From Paenibacillus sp. V4I3 (GTDB lineage Bacteria; Bacillota; Bacilli; Paenibacillales; NBRC-103111): DNA of 64,000 nucleotides. The position numbers and the translations under genes were made by a program. The stretch spans positions 1,462,501-1,526,500 of the forward strand of contig NZ_JAUSZA010000001.1 of the NCBI RefSeq assembly GCF_030817215.1. Direction: 5' to 3'. The notes beneath the pieces are model-generated. The model saw only the letters and a program-made list of their open reading frames with translations, ran no database searches and had not been told where the DNA came from. Positions 27,258 to 35,744 of the stretch are shown in pieces; position 1 is the first letter of the stretch; each line of letters begins with the position of its first letter.

Positions 27258-27321
27258 GAGCTAAATGAACAAATAGATCGGACCTTACAGAAAAGCGGAA
27301 AGCTCAAATATACGTTAAAGT
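27258..27321 (+). promoter_or_regulatory. Conserved 53-bp-spaced promoter, copy B (ywrO-sdr)
   Basis: AAATGAACAA begins at 27263; TAAAGT at 27316-27321 lies exactly 53 bp downstream; AAGCGG occupies the -35 position. It drives the intact ywrO-sdr pair. The poor -35 suggests dependence on an activator, plausibly one of the AraC regulators nearby. Confidence 0.75.
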
Positions 27322-27404
27322 TAATACAGGAATTCATAAACAATATGAACAAGGCAAATACTGAAGGAAGAAAAAATACGAATTCTGAGAATAGGAGGGT
27401 AATC

Positions 27405-27968
27405 GTGAAGACTTTGGTACTAGTCGCTCATCCCAATATGGGCAAATCTCGAGTGAACAAGGCTTGGATTGAGGAAGTAAAGAAGTATCCGGATCAGATT
27501 ACCGTGCATGATTTATATGCATCCTATCCAGATTGGCGGATTGATGTTCAAACAGAACAAGAACTCGCTGAAAAGCATGATCGGATCATTTTCCAGTTTC
27601 CGTTCTATTGGTATAGTTCACCTCCGCTTCTTAAGAAGTGGTTGGATGATGTCCTGACTTACGGTTGGGGCTATACGTCGAAAGGAGGAAAGCTGCGAGG
27701 GAAGGAACTTGGGTTGGCAATTTCTATGGGTGGCTCGGAAATTGATTATCGGCCTGGAGGCGGTGATCTTTATACGATTCATGAGCTCCTCAGCCCTTTC
27801 CATGCTACGAGTAATTTAATCGAAACCGACTTCTTGATGCCTTTCACAATCTTTGATACCGATGATAAAAGCGATGAAGAATTAGTTTCAAGCTCTAGGC
27901 ATTACGCAGAATATCTGCTTGCTGATGAGATTATGAGGTTCCAAGCAAATAACGTACTTCAAAAATAA
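27405..27968 (+). CDS. Flavodoxin-fold NAD(P)H quinone reductase (YwrO/KefF type)
   Basis: A protein of 187 residues that should reduce quinones or nitro compounds with NAD(P)H through bound FMN. Visible signatures are VKTLVLVAHPNMGKSRVNKA (phosphate loop), DLYASYPDWRIDV, the FMN/active-site segment FQFPFYWYSSPPLLKKWLDD and the GWGYTSKGGKLRGKELGLAI region. I chose GTG 27405 because AGGAGGG lies just upstream and the homology starts there. It precedes an SDR gene by 22 bp and shares its promoter (copy B). Two truncated copies of its start occur at 22210 and 24136. Confidence 0.9.
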   Translation: MKTLVLVAHPNMGKSRVNKAWIEEVKKYPDQITVHDLYASYPDWRIDVQTEQELAEKHDRIIFQFPFYWYSSPPLLKKWLDDVLTYGWGYTSKGGKLRGKELGLAISMGGSEIDYRPGGGDLYTIHELLSPFHATSNLIETDFLMPFTIFDTDDKSDEELVSSSRHYAEYLLADEIMRFQANNVLQK

Positions 27969-27990
27969 GATAAAGGAAGAAGGAAGCAAT

Positions 27991-28836
27991 ATGACAAATC
28001 AAAAAGCTTGGTTTATTACCGGTGCAGCAAGAGGCATTGGTTTTGAAATCCTGAAGGCTGTGTTGGAAACTGGGGATCATGTAGTTGCAACGGTCCGGAG
28101 TTCGGCGGAGTCTTTAGCTGATAAATTGGGAAATCCTGAGAATCTTCAAGTTGTTCTTCTGGATATTACCGATGAACAACAGGCGATAGCGGCTGCAAAT
28201 CAAGCCGTACAGAAATTCGGCAAAATTGATGTCCTTGTTAATAATGCAGGATTTGGATTGTTGAGTGCCGTTGAAGAAGCCACTGCTGAAGAGGTGAGGA
28301 AAAACTTCGAAACCAACGTTTTTGGCTTGTTGAATGTGACCCGAGCGGTCCTGCCCCATATGCGTCAAAGACGTTCTGGACATATCATCAATTTCTCGTC
28401 AGTTGGCGGATTGAGCGGTTATATCGGATGGGGCGTGTATGGTGCAACGAAGTTCGCTGTTGAAGGATTGACGGAGTCACTTGCATTGGAATTGGCCCCG
28501 CTTGGGATTCATGCGACCGTAGTGGCCCCGGGCTTCTTTCGTACGGAATTTCTGGATGCTGCGTCGCTAACGCGGTCAGGTAACATCATTCCGGATTATG
28601 CGGAAACGGTAGGAGAAATGAGAAAATTTGCTACCCAAGCAAATAAGAAACAACCGGGCGATCCCGTCAAGTTGGCCAAGGCAATCGTGCAGGTTGCAAA
28701 CGCGGAGAAGCCGCCGGTCCACTTGCCGCTTGGCAAGGATTCGCTGCAAAGATACCGGGAAAAGACGGCTAATTTTGAAAAAGATATACAGGCATGGCAT
28801 GACGTTATTACAGGCACAGATCATGATGATGTCTAA
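27991..28836 (+). CDS. SDR-family oxidoreductase in the ywrO operon
   Basis: A classical short-chain dehydrogenase of 281 residues: WFITGAARGIGFEI (cofactor loop, residues 7-20), DVLVNNAGFG, the catalytic NFSSVGG serine and YGATKFAVEG (YxxxK). The length and the DFxxA-type tail PLGKDSLQRYREK suggest an aldehyde or ketone reductase acting on larger substrates. GGAAGAAGGAAG precedes the ATG. It is cotranscribed with the quinone reductase. It is a paralog of the SDR at 34486. The last 110 codons are almost identical in DNA between the two while the first 170 are clearly diverged. Confidence 0.92.
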   Translation: MTNQKAWFITGAARGIGFEILKAVLETGDHVVATVRSSAESLADKLGNPENLQVVLLDITDEQQAIAAANQAVQKFGKIDVLVNNAGFGLLSAVEEATAEEVRKNFETNVFGLLNVTRAVLPHMRQRRSGHIINFSSVGGLSGYIGWGVYGATKFAVEGLTESLALELAPLGIHATVVAPGFFRTEFLDAASLTRSGNIIPDYAETVGEMRKFATQANKKQPGDPVKLAKAIVQVANAEKPPVHLPLGKDSLQRYREKTANFEKDIQAWHDVITGTDHDDV

Positions 28837-29060
28837 TTTCTAAGTCGAATACATCCAATTGAACCGGGGGCGTTCGCACTCCGGTTTTTCAATTCCGATC
28901 GTTATACGCCGAGCAACTTCACCTGTGGATGGCGCTTAAGTTTGGTACCTTCATTCTGCTTTTCGCCTAGGGTCGATTCGATAGGTCTTTATTAATATGA
29001 TCATCCTGGTCACATTTATTATGACTGTTTGTATCTCTTTCAAAGGGAGGAAATAAATTT

Positions 29061-29460
29061 ATGACAATTCATGCAAACCAACAGACCCCGCAACAACCTT
29101 TGCACACCGAATACAGACCATGTACGACTGCGGAAGAAATCATACAAGGAGTAGATTTGGCAGGCAAGGTTGCCATCGCGATTGGCGGATATTTCCGGTA
29201 TTGGCTTGGAGGTATCGAGGCTATTAGCCAAGGCAGGCGCCCAAGTATCGTTCCGGCCCGCTCACGAGACAAAGCCATCGTCGCATTGGACTCTGTTCAA
29301 TGAAGCGTAACTAGGTGAGACTTAAAGAACTATTCGGCTTAGAACCGGATAAGCGTGGCAAGCCGAATCATGTACGAGCGTTCTCCGTACACCCCGGTAC
29401 AATTGTCTGGTGTGCTTTAAGCAACCAACTTGACTGGAAAGATGGGCGTTGATTGCCAAA
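29061..29460 (+). pseudogene. Decayed SDR gene
   Basis: After GGGAGGAAATAAATTT the ATG opens MTIHANQQTPQQPLHTEYRP and then GVDLAGKVAIAIGGYFRYWL, in which the expected TGGYxGIG has decayed. VPARSRDKAIVALD follows and stops at 29303. A separate in-frame piece downstream reads KRGKPNHVRAFSVHPGTIVW, the part after the YxxxK motif of such proteins. The middle with the catalytic Ser-Tyr-Lys is deleted. It is a different SDR subfamily from the two intact paralogs. Confidence 0.7.
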
Positions 29461-29632
29461 ACATCGATATGGCTCCTTTGGTTCCGATACAGGAGTTATT
29501 TTTTTATCTGGAAATTATCTTAACGAGTGGAATTTTATAAATGCGGAGGCGGTAGGATCAAACTACTCGTAAGTATGGTCCTTGTTACCATGGAGCTGTT
29601 CCTAGCAGTTGAACAATAAGGAGGAAATACAG

Positions 29633-30550
29633 TTGTTTTTGCGAGCCGAAAAAGTAATAAAGGTTCCTCACGGTCTGGCCAGAGAACCGCTTAATCAAGG
29701 GATCTTGAAGATGAAAGGACTTACAGTTGTCGAGTCTTGTACCTTTACAAAAGGTTTAAAGGGAACCATGTTTTTGGAGGATCATCTGCTTTTGTTTGTA
29801 CTAGAGGGAACCTATAAGGTAAGATTCGGCAGTCATGAATATATCGTGCGAAAGAATGAAATGGTTTTACTGCAGAAATTGATCAGGGTTGAATATGAGA
29901 AATCGGGAGAAGAAGGTTCTGACTATGTTTTGGACTATATGATGTTCTTTCTTAAAGAAGAGCTCCTCACTGAATTTATCAATATGGCATATCTCGAAAG
30001 TAACTATCCATCAGCGTTAGTACCGGTATCTGTCAAAGCGATCAATGAACGATTAATTAAATATATCTATTCGTTGAAACCGTATTTCAAGGAAACCAAT
30101 AACATTAGGGATGGATTAATTAAAGTAAAATTGTTGGAATTATTGTTTGATGTTGCGGATGCTGACGAACAGTTTATATTCCAGTTTTTACAGCTCAATC
30201 GTTCAAAGAGGAAGAGCATAACGGAGGTTGTGGAGCAGAATCTAACCAACCCTGTCTCGCTAAATGATCTTGCTTACTTATCAGGCAGAAGTTTATCAGC
30301 TTTTAAACGAGATTTCCAAGCGATCTATTATACAACATCACCTGTACGCTGGATCCGTAATCGCCGGTTGGATATCGCGAAAGAAATGCTGCTTAACACC
30401 TCTTTATCCGTTACGGATGTTTGTTTTTCGACAGGATTTGAGAGTGTGGCTCATTTTTCCAAGGTGTTTAAAGAAAGGTTTGGCGTGGCTCCATCCACAT
30501 GCAAGCACCCCCTGCAAAAGCCCAATCATAAGTCTCCCCTTAAAATCTGA
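29633..30550 (+). CDS. AraC-family transcriptional activator 1
   Basis: A regulator of 305 residues. An N-terminal cupin-like ligand domain (VVESCTFTKGLKGTMFLEDH...) is followed by a C-terminal AraC DNA-binding domain with both helix-turn-helices: LNDLAYLSGRSLSAFKRDFQ and SLSVTDVCFSTGFESVAHFS, then FKERFGVAPS. TTG at 29633 is chosen because AAGGAGG lies just upstream and the paralog at 33411 starts at the aligned position with the same arrangement. It is a paralog of the regulator at 33411. It is the likely controller of the 53-bp-spaced promoters nearby; that link is inference. Confidence 0.9.
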   Translation: MFLRAEKVIKVPHGLAREPLNQGILKMKGLTVVESCTFTKGLKGTMFLEDHLLLFVLEGTYKVRFGSHEYIVRKNEMVLLQKLIRVEYEKSGEEGSDYVLDYMMFFLKEELLTEFINMAYLESNYPSALVPVSVKAINERLIKYIYSLKPYFKETNNIRDGLIKVKLLELLFDVADADEQFIFQFLQLNRSKRKSITEVVEQNLTNPVSLNDLAYLSGRSLSAFKRDFQAIYYTTSPVRWIRNRRLDIAKEMLLNTSLSVTDVCFSTGFESVAHFSKVFKERFGVAPSTCKHPLQKPNHKSPLKI

Positions 30551-30826
30551 TTCAAATCTTTGAAGACGGAGCGGATGGCAATCACGGACTATCCGTTCTC
30601 CCCATCTTCCGAACTTTCCCACTTGGACAATACATTGTAAGGTAATCTTTCGTTCTCCCAAATTTGTTAGTACAGTGTTTAGAAAACAAATAAAAAAATT
30701 GTGGAACTGCTGATGGTTCCTGGATAGTAATATTGCGTATCCGCTTTATTGCTTCCCAATTCGTATTTTGACTGGAATGTCCCTTTGCAAGGATTGTGGG
30801 CAATTTTAAGGGTGTAAAGATGTAAT

Positions 30827-31522
30827 TTAAGGTTTCGCAAATCGATAGCCTAGACCCCATACCGTTTGGATATATTTCGGCTTTTTGGGGTCTATCTCGA
30901 TCTTCCTCCGTAGATTCGTAATATGAACGTCGATGGAACGATCATTAACATGGTAATTAATGCCTCGAATAATCGTAATTAATTCATCGCGTGTGAATAC
31001 TCGATATGGATGTTCATAAAAAACCTTCAAGAGTTCGAATTCTGAAAATGTTGTCTCAACCCTATCACCATTGACTGAGATATACCGACGAACCGGGTCC
31101 AATTGCAATTGCAGAAAATGTTCAGCTGCGGGAATTTCCGGACTGTTTTCCGTAGAAGGTAGCTGTATTGATTTGCGGATCGCTATCATGATTCTTGCTT
31201 TCAATTCCTGCATACTAAAGGGTTTTGTTAAGAAATCGTCAGCCCCTGCAGTAAAAGCCTTGATGATTTCACTTGCTCTGGAATTGATAGAAACAACTAT
31301 AATAGGTGTTTGCGTTTGCTGTCGCAAAGTTTTACACAACGTAATCTCGTCTACATCCGGAAGCGAGAGGTCGAGCAATACAACATCCGGTACAAAGGAA
31401 TGAAATGTCCTGAGCCCGTCCCGAGCCGTTGAAGCGGTTTGAACAGTAAAGTCTTCTTCGGCAAGATACATTCGAACCATTTCGGCAAAGATGACATTAT
31501 CATCAATGATCAAAACCTTCAT
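30827..31522 (-). CDS. OmpR/PhoB-family response regulator without a visible kinase
   Basis: A response regulator of 231 residues. The receiver domain has the acidic pair IIDDN (7-8), the phospho-acceptor in VVLLDLSLPD (Asp 51), Ser 79 and LTKPFS (Lys 100). The winged-helix domain carries SEFELLKVFYEHPYRVFTRD and VDVHITNLRRKI-like SIDVHITNLRRKIEID. The gene starts 43 bp after ltrA on the same strand, so the two are probably cotranscribed from promoter copy E. No histidine kinase is in the window. It may be phosphorylated by a distant kinase or small donors. Confidence 0.92.
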   Translation of the reverse strand: MKVLIIDDNVIFAEMVRMYLAEEDFTVQTASTARDGLRTFHSFVPDVVLLDLSLPDVDEITLCKTLRQQTQTPIIVVSINSRASEIIKAFTAGADDFLTKPFSMQELKARIMIAIRKSIQLPSTENSPEIPAAEHFLQLQLDPVRRYISVNGDRVETTFSEFELLKVFYEHPYRVFTRDELITIIRGINYHVNDRSIDVHITNLRRKIEIDPKKPKYIQTVWGLGYRFAKP

Positions 31523-31565
31523 GATTTGTCTACCCTCCTCCGGCTTTACTATGTAATCTTAGGAT

Positions 31566-32714
31566 TTAATTAGATAATTTTTTGTACTTGTGTTGTTCGA
31601 TTACAATCATTCCTACTAACACTAAAATCTGAATTGTCATCATTTGTAAAGTTCCAATCCAACTGAAGGCGTTGAACATAAGAATGAATAAAGATAGAGC
31701 GGCTGAACCAAGTCGCGTTCCAGCTGGTCCGATGCGAACCAGTCTTCTGAATATTGCGGTTCCGACAAGGTATAAGGTAATGCCGCCATTTAAATACCAT
31801 GAAAAAGAGTGTACAGATTCGCCGTTAAGTTGTTTAATGGCTACTTCGATACCTGCAGCAGAGATGACAATGCCAGATATCATAATTAAATGAGCATGCC
31901 AATAAGCCTGCATAGCTAGTCGAGCACGTTTCTCAGGTGATGCCTGCAACATATAATCTTCAGCCAGTAGCGTATCCTTGTCAAAATAGCTCCACCATAA
32001 AGTGATGACGATGGCCAATCCTAAAACTATAGACACAAATAGCGTGAAGCTGAAATATAAATGGCTGGAACCTAAACCCATGGACAGAATGGTTTCGCCT
32101 AGCGCAATGAGCACAATCAAGCTGTGCCTTTCAACAAAATGCCGAGTGTTAATAACAAAAATATCGCCTTGATTTTTAAACGAAGCGGTCAGAATAACCA
32201 AGACAGCTGCAACCGTCAACCACCAGCTCCATGTATACCAGGTATTCAATATTCCGGAGGCAAGAACCAAAAGAGCTGCTGAAAGGTTAAAAGGAGCCAA
32301 GTATGTAATTGCCTTGATCGATGTTACATGTGGTGAACGTCTGAACAGAAGGATATGAATGACCGTAACCAGTAGAAAAGCGATGCCGAACGGAACTCCA
32401 CCCGTCCCAAAAATAGATGGGATACTAATGGCCATACTAAGAAAACCGGCCATACCACAAAACATCAGCATCCTATAAAGAAATCGGTCAGTTCCAATAT
32501 TATTTGCCAGCCAAGCATATCCGCTATACATCCACCAGGTTACAGTCAGAACCATTAAAGCTTTAAACACATCCAATACGGAGTGAGTATCGATGACTAA
32601 ATGGGTTACCTGAGTAATGGTGAAAACAAATACCAAGTCAAAGAAAAGTTCAAGGTAGGATACTTTGGTTCTCGTATCAGCTTTTTCAGAGTCTCCGCGC
32701 CGCGATTGATGCAT
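31566..32714 (-). CDS. Low temperature requirement protein A (LtrA family)
   Basis: A multi-spanning membrane protein of 382 residues with about ten to eleven hydrophobic segments. The family signature is at the N-terminus: VSYLELFFDLVFVFTITQVT. The second conserved segment is RHFVERHSLIVLIALGETIL, where LtrA proteins carry RHxxERxxLxxIIxLGExI. The biochemical role of LtrA is not established; the name comes from cold growth in Listeria. The promoter on the minus strand is copy E of the 53-bp-spaced element, tying it to the same regulon as ywrO-sdr. The response regulator gene follows. Confidence 0.92.
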   Translation of the reverse strand: MHQSRRGDSEKADTRTKVSYLELFFDLVFVFTITQVTHLVIDTHSVLDVFKALMVLTVTWWMYSGYAWLANNIGTDRFLYRMLMFCGMAGFLSMAISIPSIFGTGGVPFGIAFLLVTVIHILLFRRSPHVTSIKAITYLAPFNLSAALLVLASGILNTWYTWSWWLTVAAVLVILTASFKNQGDIFVINTRHFVERHSLIVLIALGETILSMGLGSSHLYFSFTLFVSIVLGLAIVITLWWSYFDKDTLLAEDYMLQASPEKRARLAMQAYWHAHLIMISGIVISAAGIEVAIKQLNGESVHSFSWYLNGGITLYLVGTAIFRRLVRIGPAGTRLGSAALSLFILMFNAFSWIGTLQMMTIQILVLVGMIVIEQHKYKKLSN

Positions 32715-32766
32715 AGTGAGTCACCATCCGTTATTATTTTTGTTTGTTCCTGTCGATGATAAGCTT

Positions 32767-32830
32767 ACTATACCGAATTTTTACGGGGTTTACTTTTCCA
32801 AAAAGTTCTAACTTATTGTTCATTTAGCTC
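32767..32830 (-). promoter_or_regulatory. Conserved 53-bp-spaced promoter, copy E (ltrA)
   Basis: Read on the minus strand: AGCTAAATGAACAA with AAATGAACAA starting at 32825, then AGTTAGAACTTTTTGG, and TATAGT starting at 32772, exactly 53 bases on. AAGTAA occupies the -35 position. The segment before TATAGT reads AATTCGG, as in copy D. It lies 50 bp before ltrA. Confidence 0.75.
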
Positions 32831-32834
32831 ATGC

Positions 32835-33410
32835 CTAAAAATTAACATTGCAAAAGTGTTGGAAAGTTAAACTAAAGGTATGGAAAACAGAAAAAAATCA
32901 CGGAATTGGCGCTGCGGCTCCTCTGGAAATGAGAAGAAAGGGGATTTAGGTATTTCGTTTCTGATCGTATCAAATAAATCCTCAATCTGTATCAAAAAGC
33001 GGTTACCTGATTAATTTGGTAATAAAATTTTTGAAATGCTGATTTCGGCCGCCTGGGCGAGCCTGAAAATACTTCAAGAAAAATAGACGATCCTGATCAT
33101 CTTTCTCAGGATCGTCTTATTTTATTTGTGGTGTTATTGACGCTTGGGGAAGCCGAATTGCCGCCTTTGGATTTCTGCGGCTCGGGGTGACGGGTAAATC
33201 CATCGCTTTAGGTTATAATGTATGTAAGAATGTAATCCTTTGAAAAGAGAAGACCCGGATCGCTGGTAACGAATTCAAGGCCGCGTCAATAGTTATCCGT
33301 TATGGGGGCAGCTATTACCGACCTACGGGTATTGATATATCGGTAAAGTATCATGTTTTAGATTTGTTAGAACATTAATTGAAAATCTTAAATAGAAAGG
33401 AGGAATCATA
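32835..33410. other. Intergenic region between ltrA and the second AraC gene
   Basis: It contains a hairpin (separate entry) and, near 33216, TATAATG, which may belong to the promoter of the AraC gene. A long leader precedes the AAAGGAGGAATCATA ribosome site at 33398-33410. I see no gene in the rest. Confidence 0.35.
33086..33125 (+). terminator. Hairpin terminator in the intergenic region
   Basis: GACGATCCTGA and TCAGGATCGTC form an 11-bp perfect stem with T-rich sequence after it. No gene ends nearby on the plus strand, so it is probably left from a lost gene. Confidence 0.7.
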
Positions 33411-34301
33411 TTGCTCATAAGGTCCAGTAAGGTTGTAAAGGCGCCTCTGGAATTGACAACTGCCCCATATAATCAAAGTATTTTAAAAATGAACGGGTTA
33501 TCTGTCATAGAATCGTGTACGCATACGCAAAATAACACAGGAACCATGTTTCTTGAGGACCACTTGTTTTTGTTTGTACTCAAAGGTAAGTACACCGTTC
33601 GCTACGGAAACCAGTCATACACTGTAAAGAAGAATGAAATGGTTCTCTTGCAGAGGTCAATCACTGTCGAGTATGAGAAGTCGGGGGAGAAGGAAGAGGA
33701 ATATTTACTCGACTATATGATGTTTTTTTTAAAGGATGATTTACTTAACGAGTTTGTCAAGATGGCCGATCTCAAGCCCTCCTACCCCGAGGCTCTTGTT
33801 CCAGTATCGGTTAAATCAGTAAATGACCGCCTTATTAGTTATATTGAATCTCTAAAGCCTTATTTTAATCAACCTGAGGAAGTAAGAAATGGGCTTATCA
33901 AGATTAAACTGCTTGAATTGCTATTTGATGTGGCAGACACCGATGGAAATTTTTTAATTCAGTTTTTGCAACTGAAACGGAAAGAAAGAAAAAGCATTAC
34001 GGAGGTTATTGAAGAAAACATTTTTAATCCCTTATCTTTAAATGATCTCGCCTATTTGTCTGGGAGAAGCTTATCAACCTTCAAGCGGGAGTTTAAGGAA
34101 ATTTATAATACTTCTCCTTTACACTACATACGTAATCGAAGATTGGAAAAGGCAAAAGAGCTGCTGACTCATACTTCACTATCTGTAACTGATGTCTGCT
34201 TTTCTACGGGATTCGAAAATATAGCTCACTTTTCAAAGGTATTTAAGGAGAGATTTGGTATTTCTCCATCACTGCTTAAAAAACCGCTAAGATTAACATA
34301 A
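33411..34301 (+). CDS. AraC-family transcriptional activator 2
   Basis: A paralog of the regulator at 29633, 296 residues. The N-terminal domain matches throughout (ILKMNGLSVIESCTHTQNNT, GTMFLEDHLFLFVLKGKYTV). The DNA-binding domain has LNDLAYLSGRSLSTFKREFK and SLSVTDVCFSTGFENIAHFS. The TTG start follows GAAAGGAGGAATCATA. It is immediately upstream of promoter copy C and the second SDR gene, in the same orientation. The 3' flank after its stop leads straight into the conserved AAATGAACAA promoter, so regulator and target form one cassette. Confidence 0.92.
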   Translation: MLIRSSKVVKAPLELTTAPYNQSILKMNGLSVIESCTHTQNNTGTMFLEDHLFLFVLKGKYTVRYGNQSYTVKKNEMVLLQRSITVEYEKSGEKEEEYLLDYMMFFLKDDLLNEFVKMADLKPSYPEALVPVSVKSVNDRLISYIESLKPYFNQPEEVRNGLIKIKLLELLFDVADTDGNFLIQFLQLKRKERKSITEVIEENIFNPLSLNDLAYLSGRSLSTFKREFKEIYNTSPLHYIRNRRLEKAKELLTHTSLSVTDVCFSTGFENIAHFSKVFKERFGISPSLLKKPLRLT

Positions 34302-34364
34302 TAGATTTCTATCAGAGGCTCATGCAATTCGCATGGGCTTATTCTATTGTAACAAAACAGAAAT

Positions 34365-34428
34365 GAGCTAAATGAACAAATAGTTCGGACTTTGCAGAGA
34401 AGTGAAAGCTCCAAAAGTTCAGTATAGT
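34365..34428 (+). promoter_or_regulatory. Conserved 53-bp-spaced promoter, copy C (sdr)
   Basis: AAATGAACAA begins at 34370, AGTTCGGACTTTGCAG follows, and TATAGT is at 34423-34428, 53 bp from the box. AAGTGA is at the -35 position. A transcript would have a leader of about 50 nt before the SDR start. Confidence 0.75.
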
Positions 34429-34485
34429 TAACTTATCGGCCGGCAGGACATAATAACAATAATCATCAAAAGGATGGGATTATAT

Positions 34486-35340
34486 ATGGCAAAGCAAAAA
34501 ATTTGGTTCATCACTGGGGCATCCAGAGGTATTGGATTTGAAATCGTAAAGGCAGTGCTGGATACAGGAGATAAAGTCGTTGCGACTGTCCGTAGCTCGG
34601 CGGAGTCATTATCTAATAAATTAGGAAACCCCGAGAATCTTAGTGTTGTTCTTTTGGATATCACGAATGAAAAACAGGCGGCTGAAGTCGCTAATCAAGT
34701 TGTTCAAAAACTCGGAAGAATCGATGTATTAGTCAATAATGCCGGATTCGGACTTCTGAGTGCAGTTGAGGAAGCCACTGCTGATGACGTGAAAAAGAAT
34801 TTCGATACCAATGTGTTTGGTTTGCTCAATGTCACCCGGTCGGTACTGCCTTTTATGCGAAAAGAACATTCTGGACATATTATCAATATCTCATCCGTTG
34901 GAGGATTAAGCGGTAATATTGGGTGGGGAGTATACGGTTCTACTAAATTTGCTGTCGAAGGATTGACGGAATCTCTTGCATTGGAGTTGGCTCCGATTGG
35001 GATTCATGCGACCGTGGTAGCCCCAGGCTTCTTCCGTACGGAATTTCTGGATGCTGCGTCGTTAACGCGGTCAAGTAACATCATTCCGGATTATGCGGAA
35101 ACAGTAGGAGAAATGAGAAAGTTCGCTACTCAAGCGAATAAGAAACAACCGGGCGATCCCATCAAGTTAGCCAAGGCAATCGTGAAGGTTGCGGGCGCGG
35201 AGAAGCCGCCGGTTCACTTGCCGCTTGGTAAGGATTCGCTGCAAAGATACCGGGAAAAGACGGCTAATTTTGAAAAAGATATTGAGGCATGGTACGACGT
35301 TATTAGAGGTACAGATCATGAGGATGTTAGTGCTCAATAA
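34486..35340 (+). CDS. SDR-family oxidoreductase, second paralog
   Basis: A short-chain dehydrogenase of 284 residues with IWFITGASRGIGFEIVKAVL, DVLVNNAGFG, NISSVGG and YGSTKFAVEG. ATG 34486 is chosen (MAKQKIWF) because AAAGGATGGG precedes it and the paralog at 27991 aligns there; an ATG four codons upstream is less likely. Expression should come from promoter copy C. The 3' third (from about 35000) is nearly the same DNA as 28504-28834 while the 5' part is much more diverged, a pattern expected from gene conversion. There is no quinone reductase gene in this copy of the cassette. Confidence 0.92.
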   Translation: MAKQKIWFITGASRGIGFEIVKAVLDTGDKVVATVRSSAESLSNKLGNPENLSVVLLDITNEKQAAEVANQVVQKLGRIDVLVNNAGFGLLSAVEEATADDVKKNFDTNVFGLLNVTRSVLPFMRKEHSGHIINISSVGGLSGNIGWGVYGSTKFAVEGLTESLALELAPIGIHATVVAPGFFRTEFLDAASLTRSSNIIPDYAETVGEMRKFATQANKKQPGDPIKLAKAIVKVAGAEKPPVHLPLGKDSLQRYREKTANFEKDIEAWYDVIRGTDHEDVSAQ

Positions 35341-35540
35341 AAGAGGAAAAGATAAATCTAAGCTTTTAAGGTAAAACCTAGTAACGGCAGATTCATATAA
35401 TGAATTCTGCCGTTACATCATCTGACGTAAGATAAAATGGATTGCAAAGGCTTGAGTTCCCCCGTTGGCATAATTTTTGCTATGTAAAAAGATAGATTTT
35501 TTATTTTTATGTAAGCCTCCGAAAAATCAAACATGAAATC

Positions 35541-35744
35541 TTATTGCAACTCGTCAATAATCAATGCAATAACCTTATTCAAATCAAGTGGATGATGTAC
35601 AATGATGCTTCCCCAAAGAACTCCACCCACTGTTGTCACCCCGATGAAAATAAGTAATTCCTTTCTAATCAACTTTCGTACCCGGTTAAGAACCATCAAA
35701 CCTCCGATGAGAAATATTGTGTACAGGATTAGCATACTGATCAT
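35541..35744 (-). CDS. Small membrane protein at the end of the germination operon
   Basis: A protein of 67 residues with one or two hydrophobic segments (MLILYTIFLIGGLMVLNRVR and LLIFIGVTTVGGVLWGSIIV). Its ATG overlaps the TGA of the GerB-type gene (ATGA, 35741-35744), so translation is coupled. Some Bacillales germination operons end with a short fourth gene encoding a small membrane protein; this may be such a D-type subunit. It has no recognised domain. Confidence 0.65.
   Translation of the reverse strand: MISMLILYTIFLIGGLMVLNRVRKLIRKELLIFIGVTTVGGVLWGSIIVHHPLDLNKVIALIIDELQ

Noticed and set aside
28840..28895. Possible terminator behind the SDR gene at 27991
   Set aside because: The ACCGG/CCGGT stem is short with a large loop and a modest T-run; not convincing.
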